From Granulicella sp. L60 (GTDB lineage: Bacteria > Acidobacteriota > Terriglobia > Terriglobales > Acidobacteriaceae), in NCBI RefSeq assembly GCF_009765825.1, contig NZ_LMUR01000010.1, positions 51,437 through 115,436 of the forward strand: DNA of 64,000 nt. Direction: 5' to 3'. The position numbers were made by a program, and so were the translations under genes. The notes under the pieces were generated by a model that saw nothing but the letters and a program-made list of their open reading frames with translations, was not told the origin of the DNA and searched no databases. Positions 8,614 through 17,090 of the stretch are shown here, in pieces (position 1 is the stretch's first letter; each line of letters starts with the position of its first letter).

Positions 8614-9804
8614 ATGCTCTCGCCCTATACCCGCCACTACGCGCCCTGCAAACAGGTCGACATCTCCTACCGCCGCTGCAAATGTCCGAAGTGGGTTCAG
8701 GGAAATCTTCCCGATGGCCGCTACCTGCGCAAGTCCGCCAAGACGCGGAGCTGGGAGAAGGCGGAGCTGCTCTGCCGCAGGCTCGAAGACGAGTCCGACC
8801 CCAACAAGCCCGAGGCCAGGCCACGCGCGAAGATCGTCGATGCCATTCAGACGTTTCGTGCGGATGAGGATTCCCGCCGCCTGACCGAGGGCACACTCAA
8901 GAAGAGCCGGTACTTCTTCGAGACACAGTTAAAGGAGTGGGCAAAGAACGAGGGCATCGTCTACCTCGACCAGCTCACCCCGGCTGTGCTGACCAAGTTC
9001 CGCTCCGGATGGACGAACGCCGCGCAGACCATGCAGCGTAAGCACGAGCGGTTGATCGCCTTCCTCTGGTTCTGCGTCCGCATGGACTGGATGACGAAGA
9101 ACCCCGCCATCCTCTTGAAACGGGTGAAGGCCGAGCCCACCCCCACGGACTACTTCCCGAAGGACGAGTTCAAGGCGCTGGTGGACGGAACCTATGCCTA
9201 TGGAGACTGGCGCGGCGGCCACGACTTTGAGCACGGCCGTGATCGCTTGAGAGCTTTGATCTTGATGATGCGATGGGCGGGACTCGCGATCAAGGACGCG
9301 GTGACGCTGGAGCGGACACGCCTGAGCGACGATGGGAACCTCTTCCTCTACCGTGCCAAGACCGGGGTGGCGGTCTATGTGCCGCTGCCACCTGAAGTAC
9401 ATACACTGTTGCGGTCGCTTCCGAATTCAAATCCTCACTACTTCTTCTGGAGCGGCAACGGCGACCCGGAGACGGCCAAGCGCGGGTGGGTGCGTTCCCT
9501 GGCTTTGCTCTTCAAAAATGTGGCTCTGAAGAGTCCGGATGGCACGCTGAAACGCTGCCACTCCCATATGTTCCGCGATACCTTTGCCGTCGAATTGCTC
9601 TTGGCTGGTGTGCCCATTGACCAGGTTTCGCTGCTATTGGGGCACAGCAGCGTCAAAGTGACGGAGAAGCACTACGCGCCCTTCGTCAAAGCTCGGCAGG
9701 CGCAGTTGGCGCAATCGGCGCGGATGGCATGGGAACAGGCTGAGGAGAGGCGCCCGGCCATGCCGGTGAAGGGCAAGAAAGCCGTTGCCGTCAGTGCGGC
9801 ATGA
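8614..9804 (+). CDS. Tyrosine-type site-specific integrase
   Basis: A 396-residue phage-integrase family recombinase. The N-terminus has a Cys-rich patch (YAPCK...YRRCKCPKWVQG), followed by a SAM-like core-binding domain (about 90-175). Catalytic residues visible are Arg220 (MMRWAGL), His318-x2-Arg321 (HMFRDTF), the LLGHSS box and Tyr354 (KHYAPF). A ribosome site AGGAAAGGAG precedes the ATG by about 8 bases. The position directly downstream of tRNA-Ala suggests that it catalyses integration at that tRNA. All core catalytic residues are present, so the enzyme appears intact. Confidence 0.94.
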   Translation: MLSPYTRHYAPCKQVDISYRRCKCPKWVQGNLPDGRYLRKSAKTRSWEKAELLCRRLEDESDPNKPEARPRAKIVDAIQTFRADEDSRRLTEGTLKKSRYFFETQLKEWAKNEGIVYLDQLTPAVLTKFRSGWTNAAQTMQRKHERLIAFLWFCVRMDWMTKNPAILLKRVKAEPTPTDYFPKDEFKALVDGTYAYGDWRGGHDFEHGRDRLRALILMMRWAGLAIKDAVTLERTRLSDDGNLFLYRAKTGVAVYVPLPPEVHTLLRSLPNSNPHYFFWSGNGDPETAKRGWVRSLALLFKNVALKSPDGTLKRCHSHMFRDTFAVELLLAGVPIDQVSLLLGHSSVKVTEKHYAPFVKARQAQLAQSARMAWEQAEERRPAMPVKGKKAVAVSAA

Positions 9805-9860
9805 CAGCCTTGCGACGCTCACTTGCGTTATCTGCCACTACGATAGGAGAAGGACCCGCA

Positions 9861-10936
9861 ATGGCAAATGTTCCAGCCATTTCCGAAGACTACACCGGCA
9901 TCCGCGCAGGGATCGTTGCGCTGTTGCAGGAGGCCCGTGCGGCGTCAATGCGCTGATGACTGCCACATACTGGCAGATCGGACGACGGATCGCCGAGTTT
10001 GAGCAACGCGGAGAACAGCGCGCCGAGTATGGCGAGCAACTGATCGAAGAACTCGCCAGAGACCTGACGCGGCAGTTCGGTCGCGGATTTGGCAGAGCCA
10101 ATCTTTGGCAGATGCGGGCTTTCTACCGGGCGTGGCCAGACCAAAACATTCTCCAGACACCGTCTGGAGAATCTGGAATCCAGCAACTTTCCAGCCGCTT
10201 TCCGCTGCCTTGGTCTGCATATGTCCGGCTGCTCTCGGTCAAGCGCCCAGAAGCACGCTCCTTCTATGAGACGGAAGCCCTTCGGTCCGGCTGGTCGATT
10301 CGGCAGCTCAACCGACAGATCGAAAGTCAGTTTTATGAACGAATCGCGCTCTCCAAGAATAAGGCAGCCATGTTGAAGAGGGCCGAGAGCGCTCAACCCA
10401 ACGATGCGGTCACTCCAGAAGAGGCGATTAAAGATCCGTTCGTCCTGGAGTTCCTTGACCTCAAGGACGAATACTCTGAATCCGATTTGGAAGAGGCGCT
10501 CATCCGGCACCTACCGACTTTCTGCTGGAATTGGGCGACGACTTCGCCTTCCTTGGGTCGGCAGCGCAGGTTGCGTATTGACGATTCCTGGTTTCGCATC
10601 GACCTCCTCTTCTTCCATCGGCGTTTGCGCTGTCTCGTGATCGTCGATCTCAGGGCAGGAAAATTCAACTATGCGGACGCTGGCCAGATGCACCTCTACC
10701 TGAACTACGCCCGCGAACATTGGATGAAGCCGGATGAAAATCCGCCGGTGGGTTTGATCCTCTGCGCGGAGAAAGGCGTTGCCGAGGCGCACTATGCTCT
10801 CGACAACCTCTCCAACAAGGTGCTGGCCGCCGAGTATCAAACAATCCTGCCGGATGAAAAACTCATCGCCGAAGAATTGAAACGTTCACGTTCGAGGATC
10901 GAAGAACGATTCTCGCTTGCAAGCGGGGAACACTAG
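9861..10936 (+). pseudogene. YhcG/DUF1016-family PD-(D/E)xK nuclease, frameshifted
   Basis: The N-terminus starts at ATG 9861 (MANVPAISEDYTGIRAGIV) but leaves the frame after about 29 codons; the family sequence resumes (VNALMTATYWQIGRRIAEF) one frame over at about 9948, consistent with one lost base. A second disturbance covers about 10512-10556: the expected DFLLELGDDFAFLG can be read in another frame, while the continuous frame gives TFCWNWATTSPSLG, i.e. paired -1/+1 shifts. The family's DLKLGKF is DLRAGKF here, so the D-x-K lysine of the nuclease core is Arg. The C-terminus (AGQMHLYLNYAREHW, VLAAEYQTILPDEKL) is well conserved. YhcG-like proteins are associated with phage defence and DNA processing; this copy is probably inactive. 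Confidence 0.82.
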
Positions 10937-11029
10937 ATCAACTTCCGATAGCCGACCACCCAGCCCGAAGGCCCCAGCCTCCTGTGCAGGTCTCGATAAG
11001 TGATTTGGCCTGAAGTTGTAAGTTGCTAC

Positions 11030-12220
11030 TCAAGCGTATGCCTGAAGCGTTGCCAATGCAGCCTCATTCAAGCCTTCCCAATGAGTTACAGCCTTGTTCA
11101 AATCGATGAATCTGTATCGGTCAAGCAGCTCACGCCGACTCTTTTCATCGGCGCGGAAATCAATCATCACCAAGGGGGTTTTTCTGTACTCAAGAAACCC
11201 ATCATCCCAATACTTAGTTTGGTAGTTGGTAACTAGCCGATATATCACCTGTCGCAGATACTCGTCTTGCGCGGGCATAGAAAACCCGATAATGGTCATC
11301 CCGAAATTAAGGCCACCATCTCGTCCTAAACCTTTCCAGAAGTCCTGAAAGATGGATGAATACACTAGCTTCAGAGGAGACGGGTTCAGCAAGAGCGGGG
11401 TTGCAAGAAACAACGGTCCGCTCTTGTATAGCTCCGCTGCGTTTCCGACCCTGTAAATACGTTGTAACGGATCGCCCGAAAATCGCGGGCCATCTGTCAA
11501 CGGCTTCAGATCAAGCTCCTGAGTCTTGCTAAATACTGGGTGCTCATGCCCCGGATGTAGTCCTCGTACTAGCCGCGTCTCTTCGATCTCGTCATACTGT
11601 GTCCGGTCGAACCAATCTACTGAACCGTGCATTTTTAGAATCACAACTTCTTCTCTGGAACTGTCGATTTCTGCCTGACCATTGCCGACATTCTGGTATC
11701 GAGACGGGAAAAGGCGATAGGCGATTCCCTCGACATCAAGGGCCCGCTCAAGCAGGGTGTCGTAGTTGAACGTTAGGACGACATCCGATGGCTTGAGGAG
11801 TCGAGCGAATGCCAAGTACAAACTCGGAATGTTTTCTTTTTGAGGTGTGCGTTCGGTGAGAATTTCGCCGATGAGCGTCTTGACTAGAATCTGTGTTTCG
11901 TTTCCATCCGGACTCCAGGTGTCTGATCCTCGAAGGCCTAAATAATGCTCAACATCAAGGTATGCCATGAATTCTTCAAACTGCACAGCCTCCGGTGAAA
12001 GAATCTCTGCATCACAGTCTCTCTTGTAATCGATGTAGGCTTGCAAATCTTTCGCGAAATTTTGATTGGCTCTGTCACTGGTTGACTTGGCTCTCCTGCG
12101 TATCTCGGGCCATAGCTCATTGGCCAGAGGTAGCCCCGCTAAGCACGAAAATCCCGCGCCTAATATGTATATCGAATACCTCTTGGTGACGGAGTGTGTC
12201 GTACTCACGGAACCAGGCAT
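11030..12220 (-). CDS. SIR2-domain protein, candidate NAD-consuming defence effector
   Basis: A 396-residue protein with SIR2 signatures: nucleotide-binding GAGFSCLAGLP (from residue 21), FNYD at 151-154 (Asn152 and Asp154, equivalent to sirtuin QNID) and LKMHGSVDW with His198. All three catalytic elements are kept. The C-terminus contains TIIGFSMPAQDEYLRQVIY, the second half of the Rossmann fold, and a helical tail. SIR2-like proteins in phage-defence islands deplete NAD+ (for example ThsA, DSR and Argonaute-associated SIR2); here it stands alone, so that role is inference. I chose ATG 12220 rather than the longer frame to 12304, because AAAGGTGA lies 8 bases before 12220. It lies downstream of the integrase and a nuclease remnant, as defence genes often do. 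Confidence 0.82.
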   Translation of the reverse strand: MPGSVSTTHSVTKRYSIYILGAGFSCLAGLPLANELWPEIRRRAKSTSDRANQNFAKDLQAYIDYKRDCDAEILSPEAVQFEEFMAYLDVEHYLGLRGSDTWSPDGNETQILVKTLIGEILTERTPQKENIPSLYLAFARLLKPSDVVLTFNYDTLLERALDVEGIAYRLFPSRYQNVGNGQAEIDSSREEVVILKMHGSVDWFDRTQYDEIEETRLVRGLHPGHEHPVFSKTQELDLKPLTDGPRFSGDPLQRIYRVGNAAELYKSGPLFLATPLLLNPSPLKLVYSSIFQDFWKGLGRDGGLNFGMTIIGFSMPAQDEYLRQVIYRLVTNYQTKYWDDGFLEYRKTPLVMIDFRADEKSRRELLDRYRFIDLNKAVTHWEGLNEAALATLQAYA

Positions 12221-12437
12221 ATGCGGAGTCACCTTTCGACGAAGACGTTTGAATCCCAATCGCCCTTTTAGTGTTGCATGTCCGTCGATACATCGCCGAG
12301 TCACTCATCGAGCGTCGAGAATACTCCAAGCTCCAGATTTCTCTCGAACTTCGGGCAGCACTGACGCTGTCTATTCTAGGAACGACTGCCCACGATCCGT
12401 CCCACACTCAAAACGGGCTCTTTAGTCCCACTGAAGT

Positions 12438-12746
12438 TCATCCGCGTTTCCGCAAGCGCTGGTGAACACGCAACATCACGCTCTCCGGTATTCGCAGAGT
12501 TCGGTAGCCTCGCGCAAACCGGCTCTCCGTCGTACCCCATTCGATCACCCCAGGTTCCTTTTCGAAGATCCTTCGGATGGTGTTTCCGCTAAGCCCCCAA
12601 GACTTGGAAATGTCGTTCACCGAGTAATGCCTTTCGAGAGCAGGGTCATCGGTGGAAGGTTCTGGTTCGACCCACCGCTCCCCACTCCATCGCCCAGATG
12701 GCGGCTCTATCCGGTTTGTCCGTTGGATGATTGAGGCCAAAGCCAT
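12438..12746 (-). CDS. Small helix-turn-helix protein
   Basis: A 102-residue protein with the phrase HYSVNDISKSWGLSGNTIRRIF (about residues 40-61), a MerR/excisionase-like helix-turn-helix, followed by RTLRIPESVMLRVHQRL. Proteins of this pattern are common near integrases in acidobacterial islands; it could act as an excisionase or local regulator. The ATG at 12746 is the only sensible start. A perfect palindrome at 12847-12869 lies 100 bases upstream and may be its operator (inference). Confidence 0.65.
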   Translation of the reverse strand: MALASIIQRTNRIEPPSGRWSGERWVEPEPSTDDPALERHYSVNDISKSWGLSGNTIRRIFEKEPGVIEWGTTESRFARGYRTLRIPESVMLRVHQRLRKRG

Positions 12747-12846
12747 ACGGCATCTCCAAACGTGGAATGACGGTATCGGAAGATACCGGGAAATGTGCCT
12801 AGCCTCTCTCGACAGAAGCGTCCTGTCTAATACTTTTCATTTATCG

Positions 12847-12869
12847 GGTGATACGTTTCACGTATCACC
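12847..12869. promoter_or_regulatory. Perfect 10-base inverted repeat, operator-like
   Basis: GGTGATACGT and ACGTATCACC are separated by TTC. It lies in the gene-free stretch 12747-13049 between the HTH gene (- strand) and the LysR remnant (+ strand). Otherwise I see only a distant 8-base inverted pair, GATAACCG (12941) with CGGTTATC (12991), in that stretch. Confidence 0.65.
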
Positions 12870-13049
12870 TTGGGACAACTTCGTCGAAAACAGGCATTTT
12901 GCCGCGTGGCGTAATTATGGCCAAAACCCACTTTTCTGTTGATAACCGGGATTTAGATTGACAGAATTTCCACAGGCGGAGATGGAGATGCGGTTATCCG
13001 CTCGTTTGGAGCAGAGTCGAGAACGCTACTTCTTGTCGAGCGGTGGGCT

Positions 13050-13355
13050 ATGTATGAATGGGCCGAGCTTCGCCATTTCAAATACTTGCTGACGATCCTG
13101 GAGAGACAGGGATTCCGACCTGCTGCGGAGGAGTTGCGTACCGCGCAACCCAATCTCAGCGTTCAGGCCAGACAGTTCCAGGAGAACGCTTCGGTTCGTC
13201 TCTTTCGCAAGATGAAGGGCGGGCGTATCCGGCCCACGGACACTGGAGTTGCATTCAAGGTCTTAGCTAAGTTCCTGCTGGAGACACGCGATGAAGTCAT
13301 CGATGCGCTCATAGCGATTGAGCGCGGTGAGGTTGACTCCGTTCGGTTCGGATGG
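13050..13355 (+). pseudogene. LysR-family regulator, N-terminal fragment
   Basis: Residues 1-100 read as a LysR winged-helix domain and linker (LRHFKYLLTILERQGFRPAAEEL, AQPNLSVQARQF, then EVIDALIAIERGEVDSVRFG). Immediately after VRFG the LysR similarity stops and ParB-like sequence begins in another frame. The effector-binding domain of about 200 residues is missing. The open frame runs on to 13514, but that part is a shadow of the ParB remnant. Confidence 0.75.
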
Positions 13356-13362
13356 GGAGCCG

Positions 13363-14604
13363 GTTGGATTGGATCTTCAACGTTCCGACGTTCACCCGAT
13401 GGAAGAGGCAAGCGGGTTCCGTGCTTTGCTGGACTTGGAGGAGCCGAAGTACAGCGTCGAGCAAATCAGCGCGAAGACGGGCAAGAGTCCGGTGTACGTG
13501 GCCTCTCGCCTTAAGCTGACTGAGCTAACGCAGAACGTTGTGGATGCGTTTTACCGTGAGGAGATCGGCGTCGGCCACGCGCTCCTGCTGGCGAAACTCC
13601 AGCCCGACCAGCAGGAACAGGCGCTCGCTGTTTGCTTCAAAGAGGATTGGAGCGCGGGTGGCCAGAAGGCGAAACGCATTCTGCTTCCTGTCCGCAGCCT
13701 GCAATTCTGGATTGAGTCGAACATTCTTCTCGTTCTGAAACTCGCGCCCTTCGATAAGCGCGATGCGCAGCTTGTACCAGCGGCAGGCAGTTGCGTGGAC
13801 TGCCCCATGCGGACAGGGCATAACAAGCTCCTGTTCTCCGATCTAGGCAAACTGGACGCTTGCACCTCGCCTGGTTGCTATCAGGCGAAGGTAGAAGCCC
13901 ACGTCGCTAAGGCCATCGCTGCCAAGCCCACGCTCGTGCAAATCAGCACAGCCCATGGACAGCAGAAAGAAGGCAGCGTCACGTTGCCGCGCAACAAGTA
14001 CACCGAAATCCGGCCCGACAAGCCCGCCACCAAAGAACAGGCCACACGACCGGAGTTCAAAACATGCAAATACACCACCGATGCCATCGTCTCCGATGGC
14101 ATCGACAAAGGCGAACTGCGCAAGGTCTGCACCGAGCCAACCTGCCCGGTGCATCATCCCAAGTCGCGTTCGCAGAAGGTCGCGGACGATCCGAAGTGGA
14201 AGGCGGAACAGGAGAAGCAGCGTCGGGAGACTGCCATCGCCAACACGACAGGAATCCGCATTCTCGCGGCCATCACCGCAGCCGTCCCGGTGCGATTGAT
14301 GAAACGCGACCTGTTGTTTGTGGCCGAACGCTTGGCATCCTTGCTGGACGAAAACCGTCTTGCCATCGTTGCCAAGCAGTACGGCATCAGGAAGTCCAAA
14401 GACAGCGACTCACTTGGGAAGCTGTTTGCCGCATACCTGCGTCGTGCCGAGGAAAGCGTATTGGGCAAAGTGTTGGTGGAATCCACCATCCTCTACATGG
14501 CCACCCGGCACAACCCGTCGCAGGTGCTTCACGATGCCGCCGCTGTCTATAAGGTGGATATCCGACTATTCCGCCACGCGTCGAATATACGAATACCATC
14601 CTAG
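13363..14604 (+). pseudogene. ParB/Spo0J-type partition protein, truncated at both ends
   Basis: The sequence enters inside the ParB N-terminal domain at LDLQRSDVHPMEEASGF and then has the HTH part (YSVEQISAKTGKSPVYVASRLKLTEL, GVGHALLLAKL). The preceding CTPase/N-terminal half (usually about 100 residues with the GERR box) is absent. A Cys-rich insert (CVDCPMRTGHNKLLFSDLGKLDACTSPGCY) matches the zinc-binding insert I associate with acidobacterial plasmid-type ParB proteins. At the 3' end the frame reaches YKVDIRLF and then unrelated residues. No parA is nearby. It may be a relic of an integrated plasmid or conjugative element. Confidence 0.78.
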
Positions 14605-14639
14605 GTCATTCGCTCGCCAAAGCAATGGGACCACTTGTG

Positions 14640-14790
14640 CGTTGGGCTGCGTGAACTCCACCGTGCCGAAGAAGTTCGTGTTGAAGATGCGCTTGATTGC
14701 GTCGATCGAGGCCGTACTAGCAGGCGCATCGGCCCCCGTCATGTCGGCAACACCGGCGTTGTTTACCAGCACATCCAGGTGGCCAAAAAA
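14640..14790 (-). pseudogene. Fragment of a short-chain dehydrogenase
   Basis: On the - strand the phrase GHLDVLVNNAGVADMTGADA is followed by IKRIFNTNFFGTVEFTQ, the central part of a classical SDR (NNAG motif). The N-terminal cofactor motif and the catalytic YxxxK part are absent. It is squeezed between the ParB remnant and the hydrolase, both of which are truncated at these edges. Confidence 0.8.
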
Positions 14791-14812
14791 CCCTCCCCCC
14801 GGCGGCTTCTAC

Positions 14813-15694
14813 ATGGTTGGAGTGAACTCGATGCATCTGAGTTGCGCCGGAACTGGGAGTCGGACGATCATTGCCGAGGCTGGCAGCGGTGAGGATTCGC
14901 TCACCTGGACCTTTCTTCAAAACTCCTTATCGAAAACTTATCGCTTTTGTTCCTACGATCGTGCGGGAACCGGGTGGAGTGAGCCCCAGCCTGGCGTGCG
15001 GGATGCACTAGCCATCTCAAGTCAACTGCACGAGTTGCTAAAAACGGCGCACGAGCAAGGCCCGTTTGTGTTGCTGGGCCATTCACTAGGTGGCCTGTAC
15101 ATCAGGGAATACGCGCAGCAATATCCCAGCGATATTTCAGCTCTCATCTTCCTGGACGCCGCGACACCAGGGGCCTACGAGGGCAAAGCCGCTGATGCAC
15201 TAGGCTTGGGTGAGGCGACACTGCGGCAACTGACCACTTTTTCCTTTCCAGTGTGGGCCATGGAAGTGTCCGGTTATGCGCGATTGAAACACCTCTGTTC
15301 CGAATTTCCTCCGGCTCTTTCCTCGATCCAGGGGTTGTTTATGGCCGACCAATGCATTCCCTCTCAGGATGCGGAACAGCGCCATGAAGCCGTAGCACTT
15401 CCGTCCGATGAGCAGGAAGTCTCAAATCTTCCTGGAACCTTACCGGTGCTGGTCCTGTCAGAAGATAAGAGCCCCGTTCTTCAGACGCCTGAGGCTTTCA
15501 CAACCTGGAATATGCTTCAGGACAGTTTGTTGAGGCTTTACCCGAAGAGCTACCGTGTCATAGCTGCAAACAGTGACCACTTCTTGCAAACAGATTGTCC
15601 CAACTTCGCTGCTGACCAGATCCGTGCCTTTCTCGAGCCCGTTCAGGACGGATCTGCCGTATACGGTAAAACGACCACTGCTCCTTGTCGTTAG
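14813..15694 (+). CDS. Alpha/beta hydrolase, probably 5'-truncated
   Basis: The frame from ATG 14813 gives 293 residues. Family landmarks are YDRAGTGWSEP (about 46-56), the nucleophile elbow GHSLGG and a C-terminal SDHFLQTD supplying the catalytic His. The nearest relatives I know carry an N-terminal signal peptide or membrane anchor before the PPG...V/MHL segment. Here the sequence reads PPPGGFYMVGVNSMHLSCAG directly after the antisense SDR fragment, so the natural 5' end was probably replaced at about 14790. The catalytic domain is complete, so activity is possible, but secretion is not. No convincing ribosome site precedes the ATG. Confidence 0.65.
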   Translation: MVGVNSMHLSCAGTGSRTIIAEAGSGEDSLTWTFLQNSLSKTYRFCSYDRAGTGWSEPQPGVRDALAISSQLHELLKTAHEQGPFVLLGHSLGGLYIREYAQQYPSDISALIFLDAATPGAYEGKAADALGLGEATLRQLTTFSFPVWAMEVSGYARLKHLCSEFPPALSSIQGLFMADQCIPSQDAEQRHEAVALPSDEQEVSNLPGTLPVLVLSEDKSPVLQTPEAFTTWNMLQDSLLRLYPKSYRVIAANSDHFLQTDCPNFAADQIRAFLEPVQDGSAVYGKTTTAPCR

Positions 15695-15734
15695 AACATG
15701 ACTTGGTGCAATGCCGATCGCGAAGCTAAGCCGA

Positions 15735-16590
15735 GAGATGATGACGTTACAAGCGTCTTACGGATTGAAGTCGCAGCCATCTATGCCAATTCGACCACAA
15801 CCTTGGCAGCGGGCACGCCTCTCCTCTGAATGTCGAAGGCGGTCTGGATATCGACATTCTCATCATGAATGCTGGGGCGCAGTTCGGAACCACCAATCAT
15901 AGGACTGGTGACGGATTCGAATCCACATTCGTGATCAACCACCTGGCGCACTATCTTCTGCTCAGTCTTTTGGAGCCTAGCCTCGCGAAGAACGCCACCA
16001 TCGTCATCACCACTAGCGATGTCCATGATCCCAAGCAGGTTCCATTTGGACCGAAGGAACTCGATCCCGAGGCGCTTGCTCATCCCAAAGACAAGGGCGG
16101 CTTCATGCCGGGAATTAGAGCTTACGCAAGCTCGAAGCTCTGCAATCTTCTCACTGCACGTGCCTTTGAAATCTCCCCATAAGCAGTGAGCAATGGCCTG
16201 CGGGTCATTGCTTATAACCCCGGACTGACTGCCGGCACGTCGTTGTTTCGCGAATGGCCCTGGTGGGCAAAGTTGATGATGGCAGTGGCTTCCAGACTTT
16301 TGGGGCGCTAATACGATCGAGCAGGCGGCAGATGCGATCGCCGCCCTTGGGCTCGGAACAGTTGTGCCGCCGGCCGGCCGCATCTACGCCTCACTGGTGA
16401 AAGGCAAGCTGACATGGCCGAACCCTTCAGAGCTGGCGCAAAGCGATACAGCAATGAAGGAGCTTTGGGTAGAGCGATTGGCCTGCCAAAGAGCAGACAG
16501 CACTTCAGCCCAAACCGTAAGATCGGCTAAGGAGTTGTTAGACAATGAAAAAGCTATCGGAGAACTTCAGCAGAGCTCGCGTCGAGACTG
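15735..16590 (+). pseudogene. Short-chain dehydrogenase, multiply inactivated
   Basis: Recognisable SDR pieces are GLDIDILIMNAGAQFGTTN, FVINHLAHYLLLSLLEP, AYASSKLCNLLTARAFEI and VIAYNPGLTAGTSLF. The nucleotide-binding N-terminus is missing, there is a frame change at about 15822, an in-frame TAA at 16180-16182 within the gene, and another frame change at about 16310, after which NTIEQAADAIAALGLG continues in the next frame. The active-site YASSK is still readable. The end position is approximate. Confidence 0.8.
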
Positions 16591-16598
16591 ACGAATTA

Positions 16599-16645
16599 GT
16601 GACTGATGCCTGTCACTGACGGATTCTCGTCGCGAAAGTTGTCGC
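16599..16645 (+). promoter_or_regulatory. Recurrent 35 to 45-base motif, copy A
   Basis: The motif reads GTGACTGAT-N3-TGTCACTG-N-CGGA-N4-CGTCGC. The first half holds an inverted pair GTGAC/GTCAC. Other copies (B at 16866, C at 18460, D at 23932, E at 29289) align to it without gaps over about 35 bases. It could be a sigma-factor promoter, an operator or a short repeat element. Confidence 0.6.
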
Positions 16646-16865
16646 GTGTAGGAACTGCAGGAACGAAACTCGATCCTGCAGCAGCTATCTATCGTTTTTT
16701 GTGGCAACGAGAGAGGACGGCTTATCTCAAACTTCCGCATTCGACAAACACAATGTGAAAGCTTCGTATCAATCGTCCCGCAGCCTTCCAACCAAATGGC
16801 GGCGTCCAGGTCAGAGCAAGTTGTGGACTGATCCTCCCTTGTTCCTTTATGAAGCGACGGTTGAC

Positions 16866-16911
16866 GCGACCATAACTCGCCAGTGACGGACATCAGTCAC
16901 AAATCTGTCAC
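16866..16911 (-). promoter_or_regulatory. Recurrent 35 to 45-base motif, copy B
   Basis: Read on the - strand: GTGACAGATTT, then GTGACTGATG-N-CCGTCACTG-N-CG and, after eight bases, GGTCGC. By eye it agrees with copy A at roughly 28 of 35 positions, and shares the GTGACAGAT-N-T prefix with copy E. Confidence 0.6.
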
Positions 16912-17090
16912 GAATGGCTAGGCCATCGGTCACGCTCCTGAAGGTTGATCTTAATGTAAAAGAATCACTTAGATCTGGATTCCTCGGCCGCATTGTCAGG
17001 CCGTAGTTTGGCAATCCCCTTGCTTGCAAGGAGATTGGTTGCGAAGAAGCTCCCTCGCCTTTTGTTAATGCGCATGTCGTTAGACTCGCG

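Larger units (their letters stand above)
16591..17090. other. Gene-free 500 bases with two copies of the recurrent motif
   Basis: No coding frame here has family support. The stretch holds motif copy A (+ orientation) and copy B (- orientation), described separately, and is the upstream region of egtB. Confidence 0.6.

Noticed and set aside
16599..16645. Assigning the recurrent motif to the ECF41 promoter class
   Set aside because: TGTCAC and CGTC elements are present, but their spacing (about 10 bases) does not fit the roughly 16-base spacer I recall for ECF41 promoters.
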